Part shown: in pieces, positions 23,465 to 31,272 of the stretch | Numbering within the stretch: position 1 is the first letter of the stretch | Layout: the number at the start of each line of letters is the position of its first letter | Assembly: GCA_902803805.1 (NCBI GenBank) | Contig: CADCRH010000021.1 | Coordinates: 1 to 48,553, forward strand | Length of the DNA: 48,553 nt | Reading direction: 5' to 3' | Source of the DNA: an uncultured Ruminococcus sp. | GTDB lineage: Bacteria > Bacillota > Clostridia > Oscillospirales > Acutalibacteraceae | Made by a program: the position numbers and the translations under genes | The notes under the pieces: generated by a model | Database searches by the model: none | Told to the model about the DNA's origin: nothing | Seen by the model: the letters and a program-made list of their open reading frames with translations, nothing else

Positions 23465-24023
23465 ATAAAAAGTTTTCCATCAGGGTTCTGCCTTGGGGAG
23501 TTAAGATGGATTCGGGGTGGAACTGTAAGCCGTAAAGGTCGCTTTCTTTGTGCTTGACTGCCATTATTTCACCGATGTCGGATTCGGAAATAATGTCGAA
23601 ACAGTCGGGCAAGGACGCTTTTTCGGCAATCAGTGAGTGATAACGCGCTACCTGAATCCTTGTGTCAAGACCTTTGAAAATCGGGGAAGTATTGTCAATG
23701 GTCACAAGGTCAGTTTTGCCGTGCATCAACTCCTTGGCGTGAATAATGTTTCCTCCGTAGGCTTCGCATATCGCCTGATGTCCGAGGCATACACCGAGTA
23801 TCGGCATTTCGCCGCGCATTTTCAAGGCGACTTCTTCGCAAATACCTGCGTCTTTCGGGTAGCAGGGTCCGGGCGAAAGAATGATATGTGAAGGCTTTAA
23901 GTTTCTTATTTCGTCAACGGTCATTTCATCATTGCGAATCACCTTGATGTCGGGATCAATCGAACCTGCCAGTTGTACCAGATTATAGGAAAAGCTGTCG
24001 TAGTTATCTATCAGTAAAATCAT
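23448..24023 (-). CDS. trpG: Anthranilate synthase glutaminase subunit
   Basis: 191 residues, class I glutamine amidotransferase. It feeds ammonia to TrpE. The catalytic triad is Cys 79 in GVCLGHQ with His and Glu in LQFHPESILT. The ATG at 24023 (MILLIDNYDSF) has GGAGGAAA; the longer frame overlaps trpE. The last residues, SIHNS, are encoded by the dispersed ATTCATAATTCATAAT repeat, so the natural C terminus may have been altered when the repeat arose. Confidence 0.96.
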   Translation of the reverse strand: MILLIDNYDSFSYNLVQLAGSIDPDIKVIRNDEMTVDEIRNLKPSHIILSPGPCYPKDAGICEEVALKMRGEMPILGVCLGHQAICEAYGGNIIHAKELMHGKTDLVTIDNTSPIFKGLDTRIQVARYHSLIAEKASLPDCFDIISESDIGEIMAVKHKESDLYGLQFHPESILTPQGRTLMENFLSIHNS

Positions 24024-24039
24024 TGTTGTTTCCTCCCTG

Positions 24040-25497
24040 TCAGTCGATCTCGGCACTTTTTTGTACCGCATTCATTGCCGCAAAAGCTTTATTGTAGGAT
24101 TCCATATATTCGCTTTCGGGAACGCTGTCGGCGACAATGCCGCCGCCTGCCTGCACATAAACTTTTCCGTCCTTTTTGACCGCCATACGGATCGCGATAC
24201 AGGTGTCGAGATTGCCCGAAAAATCCATATAGCCGAGTGCTCCGCCATAAATTCCTCTCGGACATTTTTCCAGTTCCTCAATGATCTCACACGCACGAAT
24301 CTTCGGCGCACCCGACAGCGTTCCTGCCGGAAGCACACACTCCACAGCGTCCAATCCGTCTTTATCGTCACGGATATTGCCCTCTACCTGTGAGCAGATA
24401 TGCATAATTTTTGAATAGCGGTGAATCATCTGATATTCCGTTACTTCGACCGTGCCGAATTTTGAAATCCTGCCGAGATCGTTTCTGCCGAGGTCAACTA
24501 GCATATTGTGTTCGGAAAGTTCTTTTTCGTCAGCGAGAAGTCCGCGCTCCAGTTCTTTGTCCTCCCAGTCAGTTTTTCCTCTGGGGCGTGAACCGGCAAC
24601 GGGGAATGTGTAAAGTCTGCCGTTTCGCAGGCTGACAAGCGTTTCGGGAGAGGTACTCATTATATCCTGACCGTCAATGCTCATATAGACCATATACGGT
24701 GAGGGGTTGGTGGTTCTGAGAACACGATAGGCATTGATCAGACTGCCTTCAAAATCCGCTTCAAAGCGTCTGGAGATCACCGCCTGAAAAATATCTCCGT
24801 CACGGATATACGCTCTTGTTTTGTCGATCACCTTACAATATTCCTCCTTTGAGAAATTACAGGTAAATTCGGAATATTTCGGCTTTTCGATCTTCGGGAG
24901 AGGTTCTTCGGAATTGATCAGCTTGGCTGTTTCGTTAATGATTGTTTCGGCATTCCGATAGTTATTTTCGAGGTCGTCGGTTTTGATGTTAACAGTAATG
25001 TTGATCTTCTGTTTTAGGTGGTCGTATGCGATCACCTTTTCAAAGAGCATCAGTTCCATATCGTTAAAATCACCTGTGCTGATTTTCAGCTTTGGTTCCG
25101 CATAGCCTATCATAGAATAGGCAAAATATCCCACAAAACCGCCCGTAAACGGTGAAAGGTCGGAGACTTTGGGAGCCTTGTATTTTTTGAGTATCTCACG
25201 GACAACATCAAGTGGTTTTGCGGTATGGACAGTTTCGGTCTTGCCATCCTTTTCGACCGTCACAACTTTATCCTTACAGGTCACGTGCATTACGGGGTCA
25301 AATCCGAGGAATGAATAGCGTCCCCATTTTGTGCCGTTCTCCACGCTTTCCAGAAGAAAATAGCGTTTACTGATTCCTGAGATCCTGCGGAGAAGTGTAA
25401 TCGGCGTTACAACGTCCGCATAAAATTCCTTTGACACAGGAATGGTGTTATACTGTTCTGACATTGTTTTGACTGTTTCAAAATCGGGTTTTAACAT
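24040..25497 (-). CDS. trpE: Anthranilate synthase component I
   Basis: 485 residues of the chorismate-utilising family. It makes anthranilate from chorismate and ammonia. The tryptophan feedback-site residues LLES (48-51) and YSFLG (61-65) are present, so product inhibition is likely. Catalytic motifs include TSPETLV, GSRPRGKT, ELSEHNMLVDLGRND and GTLSGAPKIRACEII. First gene of trpEGDCFBA, with AGGAGGATTG ahead of the ATG. Transcription is probably controlled by the upstream tRNA-Trp T-box. Confidence 0.98.
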   Translation of the reverse strand: MLKPDFETVKTMSEQYNTIPVSKEFYADVVTPITLLRRISGISKRYFLLESVENGTKWGRYSFLGFDPVMHVTCKDKVVTVEKDGKTETVHTAKPLDVVREILKKYKAPKVSDLSPFTGGFVGYFAYSMIGYAEPKLKISTGDFNDMELMLFEKVIAYDHLKQKINITVNIKTDDLENNYRNAETIINETAKLINSEEPLPKIEKPKYSEFTCNFSKEEYCKVIDKTRAYIRDGDIFQAVISRRFEADFEGSLINAYRVLRTTNPSPYMVYMSIDGQDIMSTSPETLVSLRNGRLYTFPVAGSRPRGKTDWEDKELERGLLADEKELSEHNMLVDLGRNDLGRISKFGTVEVTEYQMIHRYSKIMHICSQVEGNIRDDKDGLDAVECVLPAGTLSGAPKIRACEIIEELEKCPRGIYGGALGYMDFSGNLDTCIAIRMAVKKDGKVYVQAGGGIVADSVPESEYMESYNKAFAAMNAVQKSAEID

Positions 25498-25499
25498 TT

Positions 25500-25620
25500 T
25501 TCAATCCTCCTGAATTAAGTTGGTGGGTATTTTCCAGCCGAGGGACTGCCTGCCCCTCTAACCTCCCCGGCAAGCTTTCGAGAAAGCTTGAGCAAAGCTT
25601 TTTATTCCCCTGCGTGGACA
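25500..25620 (-). other. Structured trpE leader segment between T-box terminator and trpE
   Basis: About 110 bases, not needed by a T-box. It contains a perfect 9-bp inverted repeat with a 2-nt loop (25571-25590) and a GC-rich segment in which GAGGG can pair with CCCTC, flanked by GCCG/CGGC. There is no sensible reading frame. It may be an inserted repeat or a further mRNA structure. Confidence 0.5.
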
Positions 25621-25624
25621 CAAT

Positions 25625-25910
25625 AAATAAAGGCTTTTGCCCCTTGTGAAAGGGACAAAAGCCTGAACAACTTCTGCGGTACCACCCATTTTGGCGAATC
25701 ATTCACCCACTCATTTTATGTACTACATACACACTCTGTTGATAACGGTTAGAGCTCCCGTCGGCCATTACTTTCGCCAAAGCGATTTCCTGCCGCCCTT
25801 ACAGGTCCATTCGATACAAGCTCGGCAACCGTCATCGCACCAACCGACGGCTCTCTTATGCGTTACTTCGTATTTACTACTCCTGCTCAACGGTTTAAAA
25901 TATAACGTGG
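25625..25910 (-). promoter_or_regulatory. T-box leader responding to tRNA-Trp, controlling trpEGDCFBA
   Basis: On the minus strand the conserved T-box core GGGTGGTACCGC lies at 25676-25687, followed by the terminator stem (25631-25664). Upstream, Stem I elements are visible: GAGCAGGAGTAGTA, the AG-bulge/distal-loop features AGAGAG and GGTTGGTG, and a specifier loop AATGGACC with TGG (Trp codon) at 25807-25809. Uncharged tRNA-Trp should stabilise the antiterminator and turn on the operon. The specifier choice agrees with the genes controlled. Confidence 0.92.
25631..25664 (-). terminator. T-box intrinsic terminator of the trp leader
   Basis: A stem of about 15 bp (AGGCTTTTG with CAAAAGCCT at its base) and a T-rich run on the minus strand. 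It is mutually exclusive with the T-box antiterminator. Confidence 0.88.
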
Positions 25911-25914
25911 GTAT

Positions 25915-25944
25915 ATTATAAAACAGTTTTGGGCGTTTGTCAAT
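25915..25944 (-). promoter_or_regulatory. Near-consensus promoter of the trp operon
   Basis: Minus strand TTGACA (25939-25944), 18-bp spacer, TATAAT (25915-25920). Transcription would start near 25908, just ahead of T-box Stem I. Confidence 0.88.
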
Positions 25945-26001
25945 AGTTATTTTTATAAAATTCATATGATCTCTTTGTTATTTTGCAACAATTTTTGTCA
26001 A

Positions 26002-26583
26002 TTATTTTACAGTTGATGTGTTCTTTTCACGAAGATAGGTCGATTCCAGATCGGCAAGATGAAGCTTTACCGCAAGAGGATATTTTTCGTAGGCGTGACT
26101 GATCGCAAAACTGCCGCCCCTTGCCGCTTCGTCAAAACCGCCCATATGCCAGCGGATCGCCATTGCCTCCGATGTCTTTAACCGCATAAAGCGCTCGATC
26201 AGAAATACCGATTTTTCGCCGTGACCGTAAGGAAACTGATCATCCACGGCATAAAAAGGTTTCTTTTCCCATACGCCCGTTTCGTCGTTCTTGACGTTGC
26301 GGAACGATACTTTATAAAACTGCGCCTTGCATAAATCGTGAAGTAATGCACAGATCGCAAAGCTTTCAGGATTGTCCTTGTCCGGCTCAAAGTGCTTTTC
26401 CATCAGCGTATGATAAACGCTCAGACTGTGCATTACCAATCCCTGCTCACACGCACAATGAAATTTGGAGCTTGCGGGAGTGGTGAAAAAATCCGTTTTT
26501 TGCAGCCACTCCAAAAGCTCTGCCGAACCCTCACGCTTGATATTCTGCGTGTATATTTCTATAAATTCGTCCTTGTAGCTCAT
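26002..26583 (-). CDS. HD-domain phosphohydrolase, function unknown
   Basis: 193 residues with an HD metal-binding core: His 52, His 82-Asp 83 in ALLHDLCKAQFY, His 121 in GHGEKS, His 146 in RWHMGG and Asp 178 in LADLES. These proteins are metal-dependent phosphohydrolases, often of nucleotides. It has no membrane segments. TGAGGAAA precedes the ATG. It follows the UPF0340 gene by 13 bases and may share its transcript. The substrate cannot be assigned. Confidence 0.88.
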   Translation of the reverse strand: MSYKDEFIEIYTQNIKREGSAELLEWLQKTDFFTTPASSKFHCACEQGLVMHSLSVYHTLMEKHFEPDKDNPESFAICALLHDLCKAQFYKVSFRNVKNDETGVWEKKPFYAVDDQFPYGHGEKSVFLIERFMRLKTSEAMAIRWHMGGFDEAARGGSFAISHAYEKYPLAVKLHLADLESTYLREKNTSTVK

Positions 26584-26596
26584 TTGGTTTTCCTCA

Positions 26597-27148
26597 TTAT
26601 TTTAAATTCTCATCATAATGCGCACGTTCGCCGCCGATAAATTTTGCCCTTGTCCGTGCACCCGTTATGTACGCTTCCCCGATTTTTTTCGTTTCAAAAG
26701 TCAGCGGAACGGCAACTTCTTTCAGGTGCATTCCGATCAGCACGCCGCCGATGTCGATTCCTGCGTCGGCTTTGATATGCTCAACGGCAACGGGTTCTTT
26801 GAAAGTCTGATAGGCAATCGTTGAAAAGGAACCGCCTGCCTTCGGTTGAGGAACCACATTGACAATCTCACGGTTCTGCGACAAAGCGGCGGCTTTTTCC
26901 GTAATAATTGCACGGTTCAAATGCTCGCAGCACTGTGACGCAAGGTAGATACCGCGCTTTTCCAGTTCGGGATAAATCCCGTCAAAAATTGCCTGTGCAA
27001 TTTCTACACTTGACGCTGTGCCGAATGCTTCCCCTTTCACCGTACTGGACGAACAGCCGACTACAAAAATATCGCCCTGTTGAAGCTTCGATTTTTCAAT
27101 TGCTTCCAGAACAACCGCATTTGCCTGTTTTTTGATCTCTTCGTACAT
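26597..27148 (-). CDS. UPF0340 (TIGR01440/YwlG-like) protein
   Basis: 183 residues from the ATG at 27148, which has GGAG nine bases upstream; the ATG at 27157 touches the ribosome site. The family-specific stretches VVGCSSSTVKGEAFGTASS, CCEHLNRA and NVVPQPKAGGSF are present. Widespread in Firmicutes with no proven function; its conserved Cys, His and Glu may bind metal or a small molecule. It starts just after the ispH-rpsA terminator. Confidence 0.93.
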   Translation of the reverse strand: MYEEIKKQANAVVLEAIEKSKLQQGDIFVVGCSSSTVKGEAFGTASSVEIAQAIFDGIYPELEKRGIYLASQCCEHLNRAIITEKAAALSQNREIVNVVPQPKAGGSFSTIAYQTFKEPVAVEHIKADAGIDIGGVLIGMHLKEVAVPLTFETKKIGEAYITGARTRAKFIGGERAHYDENLK

Positions 27149-27167
27149 TTCTGTCATCTCCGATATA

Positions 27168-27204
27168 AAAATACGTTTAGGCACCTCTGACGAGATGCCT
27201 AAAC
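27168..27204 (-). terminator. Intrinsic terminator after ispH-rpsA
   Basis: A 13-bp stem with one GU (27175-27187 with 27192-27204), 4-nt loop, followed by a T-rich stretch on the minus strand. Confidence 0.9.
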
Positions 27205-27229
27205 AAAGAACTGATTTCAAATTTTTGAA

Positions 27230-29182
27230 TTATTCTGCGTCCTCTTCTGCATTGTCAAGAAGTGCTTTCATTGAAAGGCTGATACGCTTTTTGTCAAAGT
27301 CGATCGCCGTGATCTTGACATTCACTTTCTGACCTACGGAAAGAACGTCCTCCGGTTTCTCTACTCTGTCATTGGAAATCTGAGAAACGTGGATAAGACC
27401 GTCAATGCCCGGAATGATCTTTGCAAAAGCACCGAACTGTGTCAGTCCTACAACTTCAACCTCACATTCTGTGCCTACGGGATACTGATTTTTCAGAATC
27501 TCCCAAGGATTATCTTCATCTTTCTTGTAGCCGAGTGAGATCTTGCCCTTTTCCTGATCGAGAGCCTTTATGTAAACCTCAACTGTATCGCCTACGTTAA
27601 CGACCTCTGACGGATGCTTGATTCTGCTCCAAGAAAGCTCGGAAATATGGATCATACCGTCAATGCCGCCGATGTCAACAAATGCGCCGTAAGAAGTGAG
27701 TGACTTAACTGTACCCGTATATTTCTTGCCGACCTCTGCCTCTGCCCAGAATTCCTCGGCTTTCTTCTTGCGCTCGTCGTTAAGAACGGAACGGATGGAA
27801 CCTACTGCACGTCTTCTCTGTTTTGTGATCTCGATAATGCGGAAAGAAACTTCCTGCTTGAGCAGTCCTTCAAGGCTTTCACCTCTTGTCGCAGTTGCCT
27901 GAGAAGCAGGGATAAATACCTTTACGCCGTTGGAAAGAGCGATCACGCCGCCTTTTACGATCTCGGTAACAACACCTGTGATAATGCTCTTATCTTCTTC
28001 AGCCTTAACGATCGTATCCCAGCCCTTCTGTGAATCGAAACGTCTTTTGGAAAGAAGAATGGTTCCTTCCTGATCGTTTGTCTTCATAATAACGAGGTCA
28101 AGCTCATCGCCGACCTTTACGAGATCCTCCGGCTTTGCCGACGGATCGTCAGAAAGCTCATCAAGGGGAATAATGCCGGTCTGTTTTCTGCCTACATCAA
28201 CTCTTACTTCCGTAGGAGTTACGCCAACAACAACACCGTGTACCCTGCCGTCTGTATTATAATTTTTGAAAGACTCCTCCAGGAGTGCCTCAAATTCGCT
28301 TGGCTCAGTTTTGCTTTCTTCAATGTTTTTGATTTCTTCTGTCATGGTAACCAGTACCTCCTTTATGATGCTTGCCGGAGTAGAAGCTCCGGCTGTGATG
28401 CCGATCCGATTCGCCTGCTTCACAGCAGAAAGCGGCAATTCCTTAACCGACTCGATAAGATAAGTTTCACGGCACTTACTCTTACAGATTTGAAACAGCT
28501 TGTTGGTATTCGAGCTGTGTCTGCCGCCGATTACAAGCATAAGGTCAGAATGGGAAGCAAGAATTTCCGCTTCGGATTGTCTATCAGATGTGGCACTACA
28601 TATTGTATCAAATATTTTAGCATTTGTACATACTTTTTGCAATATTTTTAAGGATTTTTTCCATTCCGACACATCAAATGTTGTCTGAGCAACAACACAG
28701 ACCGTTTTATTTTTCGTATAAGGAAATTTATTTAAAATTTCTTCCAACTTTGTGCAATCCGTATAGGTATGATATTCACTGCTACAGTGACCAATTATTC
28801 CCTCTACTTCGGGGTGCTTCTCATCGCCTGCAATGAATATGATCTCACCGGCGGCGGAATGCTCGGCAACGATTTTATGAATTTTCAGTACAAAAGGACA
28901 AGTTGCGTTTCGGCACTCAATGCCAAGCTGCTCGATAAGGTCGGTAGTGCTTTTCGGCACACCGTGAGAACGGATAACAAGCGTTTCGCCGTTTTTGACC
29001 TCCTCGGGCGTTTCGGCAATTTTCACCCCTCTTGACGCAAGCTCGTCCACCATATGGCGGTTATGGATGATCGGACCGAGCGTATAGACACGCTTTCCCT
29101 CCTCCAACAATTTTTCGACGATATTGACGGCACGGCTGACACCAAAGCAGAAGCCTGCCGATTTTGCTACGGTTACGGACAA
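27230..29182 (-). CDS. ispH-rpsA: Fusion of HMBPP reductase (IspH) and ribosomal protein S1
   Basis: 650 residues. Residues 1-280 are IspH, the iron-sulfur reductase of the last MEP-pathway step, with cluster cysteines Cys 12, Cys 95 (NATCPF) and Cys 195 (TICSAT) and conserved His 40, 73 and 123 and Glu in HPEVEG. Residues 310-645 hold four S1 RNA-binding domains, for example [20 protein letters not shown]. This fusion is known in Clostridia. The start is TTG with GGAGGG. Inside the gene, a strong Shine-Dalgarno precedes Met 280 exactly at the junction, so free S1 may also be made. Last gene of the cmk operon. Confidence 0.95.
   Translation of the reverse strand: MSVTVAKSAGFCFGVSRAVNIVEKLLEEGKRVYTLGPIIHNRHMVDELASRGVKIAETPEEVKNGETLVIRSHGVPKSTTDLIEQLGIECRNATCPFVLKIHKIVAEHSAAGEIIFIAGDEKHPEVEGIIGHCSSEYHTYTDCTKLEEILNKFPYTKNKTVCVVAQTTFDVSEWKKSLKILQKVCTNAKIFDTICSATSDRQSEAEILASHSDLMLVIGGRHSSNTNKLFQICKSKCRETYLIESVKELPLSAVKQANRIGITAGASTPASIIKEVLVTMTEEIKNIEESKTEPSEFEALLEESFKNYNTDGRVHGVVVGVTPTEVRVDVGRKQTGIIPLDELSDDPSAKPEDLVKVGDELDLVIMKTNDQEGTILLSKRRFDSQKGWDTIVKAEEDKSIITGVVTEIVKGGVIALSNGVKVFIPASQATATRGESLEGLLKQEVSFRIIEITKQRRRAVGSIRSVLNDERKKKAEEFWAEAEVGKKYTGTVKSLTSYGAFVDIGGIDGMIHISELSWSRIKHPSEVVNVGDTVEVYIKALDQEKGKISLGYKKDEDNPWEILKNQYPVGTECEVEVVGLTQFGAFAKIIPGIDGLIHVSQISNDRVEKPEDVLSVGQKVNVKITAIDFDKKRISLSMKALLDNAEEDAE
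28345..28363 (-). promoter_or_regulatory. Internal ribosome-binding site and ATG at the IspH/S1 junction
   Basis: AAGGAGGT at 28356-28363, then 10 bases, then ATG (Met 280 of the fusion) at 28343-28345. The downstream product, about 371 residues, would begin [12 protein letters not shown], like a free-standing S1. Confidence 0.6.
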
Positions 29183-29742
29183 TGTTTTCCCTCCAATTGA
29201 GCGGTGATCCGCTCTTTGATGATTTTGGTAAGACCTCTTGCCGCTTTTAAAGATGTATCTTTCGGGGGCGGTATCAAATTGCCGAATGTAACGGTTATTT
29301 TGGAAAAAGGTCTGATACTGCCCTCGAAATCAATCGATACGGGCAAAACGGGCGTCTGATTTTTCACGGCAAGAAGCGCCGCGCCCGACTTCGGTTCAAA
29401 AGTGCCGTCTTTCACGATTTTTCCCTGCGGAAAGATACCAACGATTTTATTTTTGGACAACAATTGCGCCGCTGTATTGACAGAGCCTAAATCCGAACTT
29501 TCACGCTTCACAGGAAACACACCGCACAGTTTCATAAAGTATTTGACAAAAATGCCGCTGTCCGTAAAAAATTCCGATTTTGCCATAAAATAAATATTGC
29601 GTCTCACGCCGAAGCTTATGGCAAGCGGATCAAAAAAGCTTCTGTGATTGGAACAAAGCACAACGGCGTTGTGTTTTGGGATATTATTTTTGCCGATATA
29701 GTTAATTCTGTAAAACGGTCGAACCAGTATCAGTGCCAACAA
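29173..29742 (-). CDS. 1-acyl-glycerol-3-phosphate acyltransferase (PlsC-like), copy 2
   Basis: 189 residues of the lysophosphatidate acyltransferase family, which acylates the sn-2 position to give phosphatidate at the membrane. The catalytic NHRSFFDP (HX4D) is near 32-39 and FPQGK replaces the usual FPEGT. It overlaps ispH-rpsA by 10 bases. No ATG exists at the 5' end; the frame is open to a stop near 29770, and TTG at 29742 is the best visible start, with ATT at 29751 also possible. A shorter, more divergent paralogue of the gene before it. Confidence 0.82.
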   Translation of the reverse strand: MLALILVRPFYRINYIGKNNIPKHNAVVLCSNHRSFFDPLAISFGVRRNIYFMAKSEFFTDSGIFVKYFMKLCGVFPVKRESSDLGSVNTAAQLLSKNKIVGIFPQGKIVKDGTFEPKSGAALLAVKNQTPVLPVSIDFEGSIRPFSKITVTFGNLIPPPKDTSLKAARGLTKIIKERITAQLEGKHCP

Positions 29743-29759
29743 TCTTAAAATACGATAAA

Positions 29760-30371
29760 CTATTTCAAATCATTCTCTCTCAACTGTTTAATTTCGGACA
29801 TAATGCGTCGGCTTGCATTTCTGTATTCCTCGCCGCTGCCTTTTTCAAGACCAAGTTCCTGCGGTGCCAGCGGTTTTCCCCACGAAATGGTTACTTTTTG
29901 GAAAACCTTTACTTTTTTATTTTTGGGTGTGATACATACAGGAATGACAGGAACATTCATTTGTTGGGCAACGATTGCCGCACCTGATTTTGGGCGGAGA
30001 AATTCACCTGTTTTTGAACGGGTACCCTCTATAAAGATTCCTAAAAGTTTTCCGTCCTTGACAATATTTTCGGCTTCATTAATTGCTTTACCGTCGCCTG
30101 CGCCTCTCGTCACGGGAAAAGCACCGAGCATTCGTATCAGACCGGCAAAAAATTTATTTCTAAACAATTCCTCTTTTGCCATATAGAAAATCTGACGTTT
30201 CTGCGTGACCCCAAGCAAAACGGGATCGAAATTGGAAAGGTGGTTGGAACAAATAATAAACGCGCCGTTTTTGGGAACATTATGTTTTCCTTTGACCTGA
30301 TAAAAAAACAAAAGTTTAAAAATCGGAATCAGCAAGATCCTTCCGATGACATAAAGGGGATTTCGTTTCAT
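29760..30371 (-). CDS. plsC: 1-acyl-glycerol-3-phosphate acyltransferase (PlsC), copy 1
   Basis: 203 residues. It has an N-terminal membrane helix (about 8-24), the catalytic NHLSNFDP, and the acyl-acceptor motif FIEGTRSKTGEFLRPKSGA. Makes phosphatidic acid from lysophosphatidic acid. It overlaps cmk by 4 bases; AAGGAG precedes the ATG. The cmk-plsC-ispH/rpsA order is typical for Clostridia, but here plsC is duplicated in tandem. Confidence 0.93.
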   Translation of the reverse strand: MKRNPLYVIGRILLIPIFKLLFFYQVKGKHNVPKNGAFIICSNHLSNFDPVLLGVTQKRQIFYMAKEELFRNKFFAGLIRMLGAFPVTRGAGDGKAINEAENIVKDGKLLGIFIEGTRSKTGEFLRPKSGAAIVAQQMNVPVIPVCITPKNKKVKVFQKVTISWGKPLAPQELGLEKGSGEEYRNASRRIMSEIKQLRENDLK

Positions 30372-31033
30372 TCGATATGCTCCTTTATGATACTGATGAT
30401 TTTGGCGATCGACTGTTCGAGTGTCAACTCGGAAGTATCGACCATAACAGCGCTGTCAGCAGCTTTCAGCGGTGCGATCTCACGGTGCGAATCATCATAG
30501 TCACGTTGGATAATATCGGCAAGCACCGTATTGTAATCTGCTGTTTCGCCCTTTTCTTTCAACTGAAGAACACGGCGTTTTGCTCTTGTTTCGGGTGAAG
30601 CAGTCAGGAAAATTTTCACCTGTGCATTCGGAAGTACAACTGTTCCTATATCTCTGCCGTCCATAACGACATTATCGTTTTTGGCAAAATTACGTTGCAG
30701 GTCAAGAAGAAATTTTCTCACTTCGGGTATTGCGGAAACCTTTGAGGCTGTCATCGATGCCTTTTCGGTGCGTATTTCGCTGCTGACATCCTTATCATCC
30801 AGAAGAACGTGCTGTTCGCCGTTAAAGAAAACAATGCTGATTTCCGTTTCGGGAAGCATTTCAACTACTTTTTCGCTATCCGAAGGGTCGATCTTCTTTT
30901 GAGTACACGCAAGTCCCACTGCGCGGTAAATCGCTCCCGTATCAACATAAATATAGCCAAGCTCGGAAGCGGCTTTTCGTGCGATGGTACTTTTTCCCGC
31001 ACCTGCGGGGCCGTCTATTGCAACTGCTATCAT
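30368..31033 (-). CDS. cmk: Cytidylate kinase
   Basis: 221 residues. The P-loop is GPAGAGKSTIAR near 8-19, followed by YVDTGAIYRAV and the DGRDIGTVVLPNAQVKIFL signature. Phosphorylates CMP and dCMP. ATG with GGAGGAAA upstream. First gene of the cmk-plsC-plsC-ispH/rpsA operon, behind a clear promoter. Confidence 0.97.
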   Translation of the reverse strand: MIAVAIDGPAGAGKSTIARKAASELGYIYVDTGAIYRAVGLACTQKKIDPSDSEKVVEMLPETEISIVFFNGEQHVLLDDKDVSSEIRTEKASMTASKVSAIPEVRKFLLDLQRNFAKNDNVVMDGRDIGTVVLPNAQVKIFLTASPETRAKRRVLQLKEKGETADYNTVLADIIQRDYDDSHREIAPLKAADSAVMVDTSELTLEQSIAKIISIIKEHIE

Positions 31034-31068
31034 AAATCATTTCCTCCGTTCCGGAATTTATACACCGA

Positions 31069-31097
31069 ATTATAACACATTTTCAAAAAAATTACAA
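31069..31097 (-). promoter_or_regulatory. Promoter for the cmk operon
   Basis: Minus strand TTGTAA (31092-31097), 17-bp spacer, TATAAT (31069-31074). The repeat at 31104-31140 lies directly upstream of the -35 element. Confidence 0.75.
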
Positions 31098-31103
31098 CAT
31101 TAT

Positions 31104-31140
31104 CAATTCATAATTCACAATTCATAATTACCCTGCGGGC
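31104..31140. repeat. Dispersed AT-rich repeat with CCCTGCGGG core
   Basis: TCAATTCATAATTCACAATT followed by CATAATTACCCTGCGGG, between the cmk promoter and the sulfate operon terminator. Confidence 0.75.
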
Positions 31141-31185
31141 TATCATAAGCAGTTTTGTCGGAAAAACAATATTTTATTTTTTGAG

Positions 31186-31232
31186 AAAAGGCTGCCGCAT
31201 TGACAGACTTTCTATCAATGCGGCAGCCTTTT
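31186..31232 (-). terminator. Intrinsic terminator of the sulfate ABC transporter operon
   Basis: A perfect 18-bp stem (31186-31203 with 31215-31232) and an 11-nt loop. A T-run is within the stem foot and beyond. Long enough to act in both directions. Confidence 0.88.
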
Positions 31233-31272
31233 CTGAATGTTATATTTTGGGGAGCAATTTATAGGTAAAGCT

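Noticed and set aside
25478-25702. 74-residue open frame in the trp leader
   Set aside because: It covers the T-box core and terminator, has low-complexity content and no matching family; leader peptide control is not needed with a T-box.
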